Assembly (NCBI RefSeq): GCF_025751555.1
Contig: NZ_JAOWLB010000021.1
Span: 1-64,000, forward strand
Direction of reading: 5' to 3'
Source: Ruegeria aquimaris
Lineage (GTDB): Bacteria > Pseudomonadota > Alphaproteobacteria > Rhodobacterales > Rhodobacteraceae
Length of the DNA: 64,000 bases
Below are positions 60,018-64,000 of this stretch, piece after piece; position 1 is the first letter of the stretch, and every line of letters starts with the position of its first letter. Under the pieces are notes generated by a model. The model did not search any database. It was not told where the DNA came from and saw only the letters and a list, made by a program, of their open reading frames with translations. A program made the translations under genes and the position numbers.

Positions 60018-61349
60018 ATGGATCAGTTATCAGCCGCGTTTGGACCGCAGGTGTTTGATGTTCAGGGCGTGGGCGCGTGGCGATCCCGGTTCGCGGTGAC
60101 CGATCTGGCAACCCGCTGCTTTGGCGCGGTGGGCGCGGCGCTGGGCGAGGTGATCGAGGCCACGGGTCTGGGGCCGCGTCCGGCGGTGACGGTGGACCGG
60201 CGGCTGGCCTCGCTATGGTATTCCTGGTCGATCCATCCGCAGGGCTGGCAGATGCCCGGTGCCTGGGACCCCATTGCGGGGGATTATGCGGCGGCGGATG
60301 GCTGGATCAGGCTGCACACCAATGCGCCGCATCACCGGGATGCGGCTTTGTCAGTGCTGGGCTGTGCGGCGGAACGGTCGGAGGTGGCCGAGGCGCTGCG
60401 CGGCTGGCAGATCGACGCGCTGGAGGCAGCGGTTGTGGGCGCGGGCGGGGCGGCGGCGGCGATGCGCAGCCGCGACGCCTGGCTGGCGCATCCGCAGGGG
60501 GCGGCGGTGGCGGCGGAGCCGCTGGTGCATTGGGCCACGCGCACCGGTGCCTTGCGCGATTTCGGCGGTACACGGGCGCGGCCGCTGGCGGGGCTGAGGG
60601 TGCTTGACCTGACGCGGGTGCTGGCGGGGCCGATGGCGACGCGAACGCTGGCCGGGTACGGGGCCGAGGTGCTGCGCATCGACCCGCCAAGCTGGTCGGA
60701 ACCGGGGGTGGTGCCTGATGTGACGCTGGGCAAGACCTGTGCCCATCTGGATTTGAAACAGGCCGCTGACCGGGCCCGGTTCGAGGCGCTGCTGGCGGGG
60801 GCGGATGTGCTGGTGCATGGTTATCGTCCCGGCGCGCTGGATGCGATGGTTTCCCGCGAGCGGCGTTTGGAGCTGGCGCCGAACCTGATCGAGGTGAGCC
60901 TCTGCGCCTATGGCTGGACCGGGCCATGGGCCGGACGGCGCGGGTTCGATTCGCTGGTGCAGATGAGTTGCGGCATTGCCGAGGCTGGCATGGGCTGGGC
61001 CGGAGCGGAGAAGCCGCATCCGCTGCCGGTGCAGGCGCTGGACCATGCGACGGGGTATCTGATGGCGGCTTCGGTCCTGTCGGCGCTGGCGCGGGCGGCG
61101 CGGGGAGAGGGCGTGTCCTCGGCCCGGTTGTCGCTGGCGCGCACGGCGGAGCTGCTTTGTGGCCTGGAGAAGGGTGAGGATGGCCCGGCGATTACCGGCT
61201 CTACCCCCGATGACCTGTCGGATTGGGACGAGCAGACCCCTTGGGGACCGGCGCGACGGCTGAAACCGGCGCTGAGCGTCGAGGGGGCGCCAATGCGCTG
61301 GGACAGCGCGGCTTGTGAGCTGGGATCGTCGCCTGCGGCGTGGCGCTGA
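60018..61349 (+). CDS. Family III CoA-transferase with apparently permuted domain order
   Basis: A 443-residue CaiB/BaiF-type protein. The Rossmann segment LAGLRVLDLTRVLAGPMATRTLAGYGAEVLRID, which opens ordinary members, comes at about residue 190 here. The part that normally follows the core, a C-terminal-like GDYAAADGWIRLHTNAPHH segment, lies at about residues 85-105 instead. GRRGFDSLVQM near residue 310 holds the likely catalytic aspartate and HGYRPGALD the CoA-binding loop. Substrate unknown. GGGAG precedes ATG 60018. It converges on the AEC carrier, the stop and end being adjacent. Confidence 0.8.
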   Translation: MDQLSAAFGPQVFDVQGVGAWRSRFAVTDLATRCFGAVGAALGEVIEATGLGPRPAVTVDRRLASLWYSWSIHPQGWQMPGAWDPIAGDYAAADGWIRLHTNAPHHRDAALSVLGCAAERSEVAEALRGWQIDALEAAVVGAGGAAAAMRSRDAWLAHPQGAAVAAEPLVHWATRTGALRDFGGTRARPLAGLRVLDLTRVLAGPMATRTLAGYGAEVLRIDPPSWSEPGVVPDVTLGKTCAHLDLKQAADRARFEALLAGADVLVHGYRPGALDAMVSRERRLELAPNLIEVSLCAYGWTGPWAGRRGFDSLVQMSCGIAEAGMGWAGAEKPHPLPVQALDHATGYLMAASVLSALARAARGEGVSSARLSLARTAELLCGLEKGEDGPAITGSTPDDLSDWDEQTPWGPARRLKPALSVEGAPMRWDSAACELGSSPAAWR

Positions 61350-62291
61350 TCAGGTCAGCCACCAGAGGAGGCCCGAGAGGGTGAAGAAGGCCAGCGTGGT
61401 TGCCGTGAGCAGGGCGATCGAGGCCATGCCCTCGTGCCCCAGTTCCTGTGCCAGAACGGCGTAGATGCCGAACATCGGCATCGCCGCCGACAGGATCAGC
61501 GCGGTGCGCATGTCGGCATCCATCGGCAGACCGATGGCGACGACCAGCATCACCGCCAGCAGGGCCAGCGCCGGGTGCAGCAGCAGTTTCAGCGCCGAGA
61601 TCTGCACCGCATGCCAGCGGCTGCCGCGCCAGCCGAGGCCCGCCAGCGAGCCGCCGATCACCACCAGCGCCAGCGCCGAGGCGGAGGCGGCCAGCATCTG
61701 CATCAGCCGGGTCACGGCCTGCGGCATCGGTACGCCTGCGAGGCTGACCACGAGACCCAGGAGCAGGCCGATCACCATCGGGCGTTTCAGCACGCCCCAG
61801 AGGATGCCGGCGATCCGCTGGCCGATGCCGCCCTGCGCGCGCCCGCGCGCCATGTCCATCAGGATCAGGCAGGCGGGGATGATCAGCACGTTTTCGACCA
61901 GCATGTTCATCGCCAGGATCACGCCCGCCAGATCGGGAAAGGTGAGCAGCATCACCGGATAGCCGACAAAGCCGGAATTGGGACAGGAACTGCCCATCAC
62001 TGCCACCGCGCGGCGGGTGGCCTCGGTGCCCGACAAGGTGAACCACAGGTAGCTGAGTGCCACGGTGCCAAGCCCGGCGGCGGCAAAGGCCAGCATGTAG
62101 CCGGGGTGGAACACCTCGGCCACGTTGCGGCTGGCCACCGCGTTGAAGAGGAGCGCGGGCATGGCGATGTCCATCACATAGCGGCCCAGCACCCGCATGT
62201 CTGCGGTGCTGAACCAGCCTTGCCGGACCACCAGAAACCCGATGGCAAGTGCGCCGTAGATCGGAAAGGTGATGGTCAGGATCTGACTCAT
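61350..62291 (-). CDS. AEC-family auxin-efflux-type carrier
   Basis: A 313-residue membrane carrier with about ten segments. ITFPIYGALAIGFLVVRQGWFS, YVMDIAMPALLFNAVASRN and GSSCPNSGFVGYPVMLLTF are AEC-typical (NSGFVGYP is the crossing-region motif). Substrate unknown; relatives carry malonate or malate. The ATG overlaps the HD gene stop (ATGA). Confidence 0.88.
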   Translation of the reverse strand: MSQILTITFPIYGALAIGFLVVRQGWFSTADMRVLGRYVMDIAMPALLFNAVASRNVAEVFHPGYMLAFAAAGLGTVALSYLWFTLSGTEATRRAVAVMGSSCPNSGFVGYPVMLLTFPDLAGVILAMNMLVENVLIIPACLILMDMARGRAQGGIGQRIAGILWGVLKRPMVIGLLLGLVVSLAGVPMPQAVTRLMQMLAASASALALVVIGGSLAGLGWRGSRWHAVQISALKLLLHPALALLAVMLVVAIGLPMDADMRTALILSAAMPMFGIYAVLAQELGHEGMASIALLTATTLAFFTLSGLLWWLT

Positions 62292-62950
62292 GCCGTGGTC
62301 CATTCGGCAGGCAGCGGCGTGCCGATCTCGGCCGCGAAATCGTCGAGAAAGCGCAGCATCAGCGCGATGCGGGCCTGGGCCAGGGCGCGGCCCTTGATGG
62401 TGAGCATGCCTTGCGGCAGGGACAGCAGCTTTACCCGCCAGTGGTCGAGCGAATAGAGCGCATCGTCGGGTGCGCGGTGTTCGCAGAAGGGATCGGCGGG
62501 GTCATAAAGCGCCCGGCCCAGCGAGCCGGAGACCGAGAAGTTGCGCGCGATGCCGATGGCACCCAGCGCATCGAGCCGGTCGCCATCGCGCAATATGCGC
62601 GCCTCGTCAGTCTCTGGCGGGATCCCGGCGGAGAAGCTGTGCGCGGCGATGGCGTGGCCGGTGGCCGCGATCTGTGCCTCGTCAAAGCCCAGGTCGCGCA
62701 GGATCGGCGCGGCCTCCTCGGCCGAGCGACGCGAGGCGGTGTGGCGGTCGGGCGCGTTCTTGGGCAGGTTCACCAGATCGTGCAGGTAGCTCGCGGCGAG
62801 AAGAACGGTCATGTCCGCTTCGGGTCCGGCGATGGCCTGCACATTGACCCAGACCCGGTCCAGATGGGCGAGATCATGCGCCGGGTCGGTCGCCATGCGC
62901 TGGGCGACGATGCCGCGCAGCGCCTGGTGCAGGTCAGCCGATATGGCCAC
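62288..62950 (-). CDS. HD-domain phosphohydrolase
   Basis: A 220-residue HD-family metal hydrolase. The metal site shows [18 protein letters not shown] and [13 protein letters not shown], with [10 protein letters not shown] completing the set. Relatives act on nucleotides or phosphate esters; substrate unknown. GTG start at 62950 overlaps the aroC end by 17 bases, and the AEC carrier gene follows by overlap, so aroC-HD-AEC form one message. Confidence 0.85.
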   Translation of the reverse strand: MAISADLHQALRGIVAQRMATDPAHDLAHLDRVWVNVQAIAGPEADMTVLLAASYLHDLVNLPKNAPDRHTASRRSAEEAAPILRDLGFDEAQIAATGHAIAAHSFSAGIPPETDEARILRDGDRLDALGAIGIARNFSVSGSLGRALYDPADPFCEHRAPDDALYSLDHWRVKLLSLPQGMLTIKGRALAQARIALMLRFLDDFAAEIGTPLPAEWTTA

Positions 62951-64000
62951 GATTGGCCCCGATCTGGCCCCGGTGCAGCAGCAGGTGATCGAGGATCACG
63001 CAGGCCATCATCGCCTCGCCCACCGGCACGGCGCGGATGCCGACGCAGGGATCGTGGCGGCCCTTGGTGATGATCTCGGTCTCTTCGCCCGATTTGGTGA
63101 TGGTCTTGCGGGTGGTCAGGATCGAGGAGGTGGGTTTGACCGCAAAACGGACCACGATATCCTGCCCGGTGGAGATGCCGCCCAGAATGCCGCCCGCGTG
63201 GTTCGAGCTGTATTGCGGCCCGTTCTGGCCCATGAAGATCTCGTCGGCATTGGCCTCGCCGGTCAGTTCGGCGGCAGCCATGCCCTCGCCGATCTCGACG
63301 CCCTTGACGGCGTTGATCGACATCATCGCGGCGGCCAGATCGGTGTCGAGCTTGCCATAGACCGGCGCGCCGAGGCCCGCGGGCACGCCGCGCGCCACAA
63401 CCTCGATCACCGCGCCGACCGAGCTGCCGGACTTGCGCAGCCCGTCGAGATAGTCGGCCCAGTCAGCGGCGGCCTGGGCGTCGGGTACCCAGAACGGGTT
63501 CTGTTCGATCTGTGCCCAGTCGAAGCGGGCGCGGTCGATGCGGTGCGGACCCATCTGCACCATGTAGCCGGTGATCTGGACATTGGGGGCCAGGGCGCGG
63601 ATGGCCTCGCGCGCGAGGCCACCGGCGGCCACCCGCGCGGCGGTTTCACGGGCCGAGCTGCGGCCGCCACCGCGATAGTCGCGTATTCCGTATTTCTGGA
63701 AATAGGTGATGTCGGCATGGCCGGGGCGGAACTTGTCCTTGATGTCGCCGTAGTCCTTGGACCGTTGGTCGGTATTCTCGATCATCAGCTGCACCGGGGT
63801 GCCGGTGGTCTGGCCCTCGAACACGCCCGAGAGGATCTTGACCTCGTCGGCTTCGCGGCGCTGGGTGGTGTATTTGTTCTGACCGGGTTTGCGGCGGTCG
63901 AGCCAGTGCTGGATCATCGCCTCGTCGATCGGCACGCCGGGCGGGCAGCCGTCGACCGTGGCGCCAAGCGCGGGTCCGTGGCTTTCACCCCAGGTGGTGA
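62934..64000 (-). CDS. aroC: Chorismate synthase, N-terminus beyond window
   Basis: A 355-residue visible part of the enzyme making chorismate from EPSP, the last common step of aromatic synthesis, with reduced FMN as cofactor. The frame runs off the right edge; about ten N-terminal residues are missing. [38 protein letters not shown] and [30 protein letters not shown] are diagnostic motifs. Downstream it overlaps the HD gene. Confidence 0.95.
   Translation of the reverse strand, partial: TTWGESHGPALGATVDGCPPGVPIDEAMIQHWLDRRKPGQNKYTTQRREADEVKILSGVFEGQTTGTPVQLMIENTDQRSKDYGDIKDKFRPGHADITYFQKYGIRDYRGGGRSSARETAARVAAGGLAREAIRALAPNVQITGYMVQMGPHRIDRARFDWAQIEQNPFWVPDAQAAADWADYLDGLRKSGSSVGAVIEVVARGVPAGLGAPVYGKLDTDLAAAMMSINAVKGVEIGEGMAAAELTGEANADEIFMGQNGPQYSSNHAGGILGGISTGQDIVVRFAVKPTSSILTTRKTITKSGEETEIITKGRHDPCVGIRAVPVGEAMMACVILDHLLLHRGQIGANRGHIG

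Overview
The window reads as a chromosome segment of a marine-type alphaproteobacterium of the Rhodobacterales (Roseobacter/Ruegeria-like). This is inferred from the high GC, the petP-petR regulator pair, a Hint-domain protein, an RTX-repeat protein, the gltD-GFA-gltB arrangement and many translationally coupled genes joined by ATGA overlaps. It is mostly ordinary housekeeping and accessory metabolism, densely packed, with about 63 protein genes and one tRNA. No phage, insertion sequence, transposase or CRISPR array was seen.

Layout. 1-1434 (-): end-truncated RTX calcium-binding protein. 1646-1732 (-): tRNA-Leu(CAG). 1956-3739: a complex-I-subunit-like NAD-binding protein convergent with undecaprenyl-diphosphatase. 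3968-10422: gltD, a GFA-family protein and gltB (glutamate synthase). 10614-16863: Hint protein, mtgA, an acetyltransferase, a glutathione S-transferase, queG and a hydantoinase. 16910-18529: a methionine sulfoxide and peroxide repair group (msrA, msrB, glutathione peroxidase). 18526-23646: a DMT exporter, a TPR protein, an M20 amidohydrolase and an MFS carrier of visibly lower GC. 23830-27512: HU, then amn-ade, which together convert AMP to adenine and on to hypoxanthine.

27625-30963: a VOC protein, then a LysR regulator divergent from a class II aldolase-like gene and a fatty acid hydroxylase/sterol desaturase gene. 31135-33388: queCDEF, the preQ0/preQ1 branch of queuosine synthesis, whose last step (queG) lies about 17 kb upstream. 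33400-36672: a methyltransferase, an SDR protein, a repeat-rich intergenic patch and two tandem paralogous secreted proteins of unknown function. 36900-43471: a seven-gene, end-to-end coupled operon of a peptide-type ABC importer plus a metallophosphoesterase and a tyrosine phosphatase. 43773-44942: a DUF900 lipoprotein. 45023-49001 (-): deacetylase, xseB, ispA and dxs, so isoprenoid precursors and prenyl chain synthesis together.

49057-55629: delta-class carbonic anhydrase, petR-petP, ilvE, the ohr-ohrR organic peroxide pair, a DUF4142-cupredoxin pair, an AraC regulator and a small membrane protein. 55802-64000: a Tat-exported PhoD-type phosphatase, two DMT exporters flanking cobO, a CoA transferase with unusual domain order, an AEC carrier, an HD phosphohydrolase and aroC running off the right edge.

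The signals that ordinary annotation does not explain are mostly non-coding: nested repeats at 34974-35059, three back-to-back perfect hairpins at 57384-57452, two mutually exclusive hairpins in the queC leader (31052-31093), and a TCACA/TGTGA arm cluster before phoD. Among proteins, the tandem four-cysteine paralogs, the ABC importer-phosphatase operon, the aldolase-like protein lacking the catalytic glutamate and the permuted CoA transferase deserve attention. All functional statements rest on reading motifs by eye; no database search was run.
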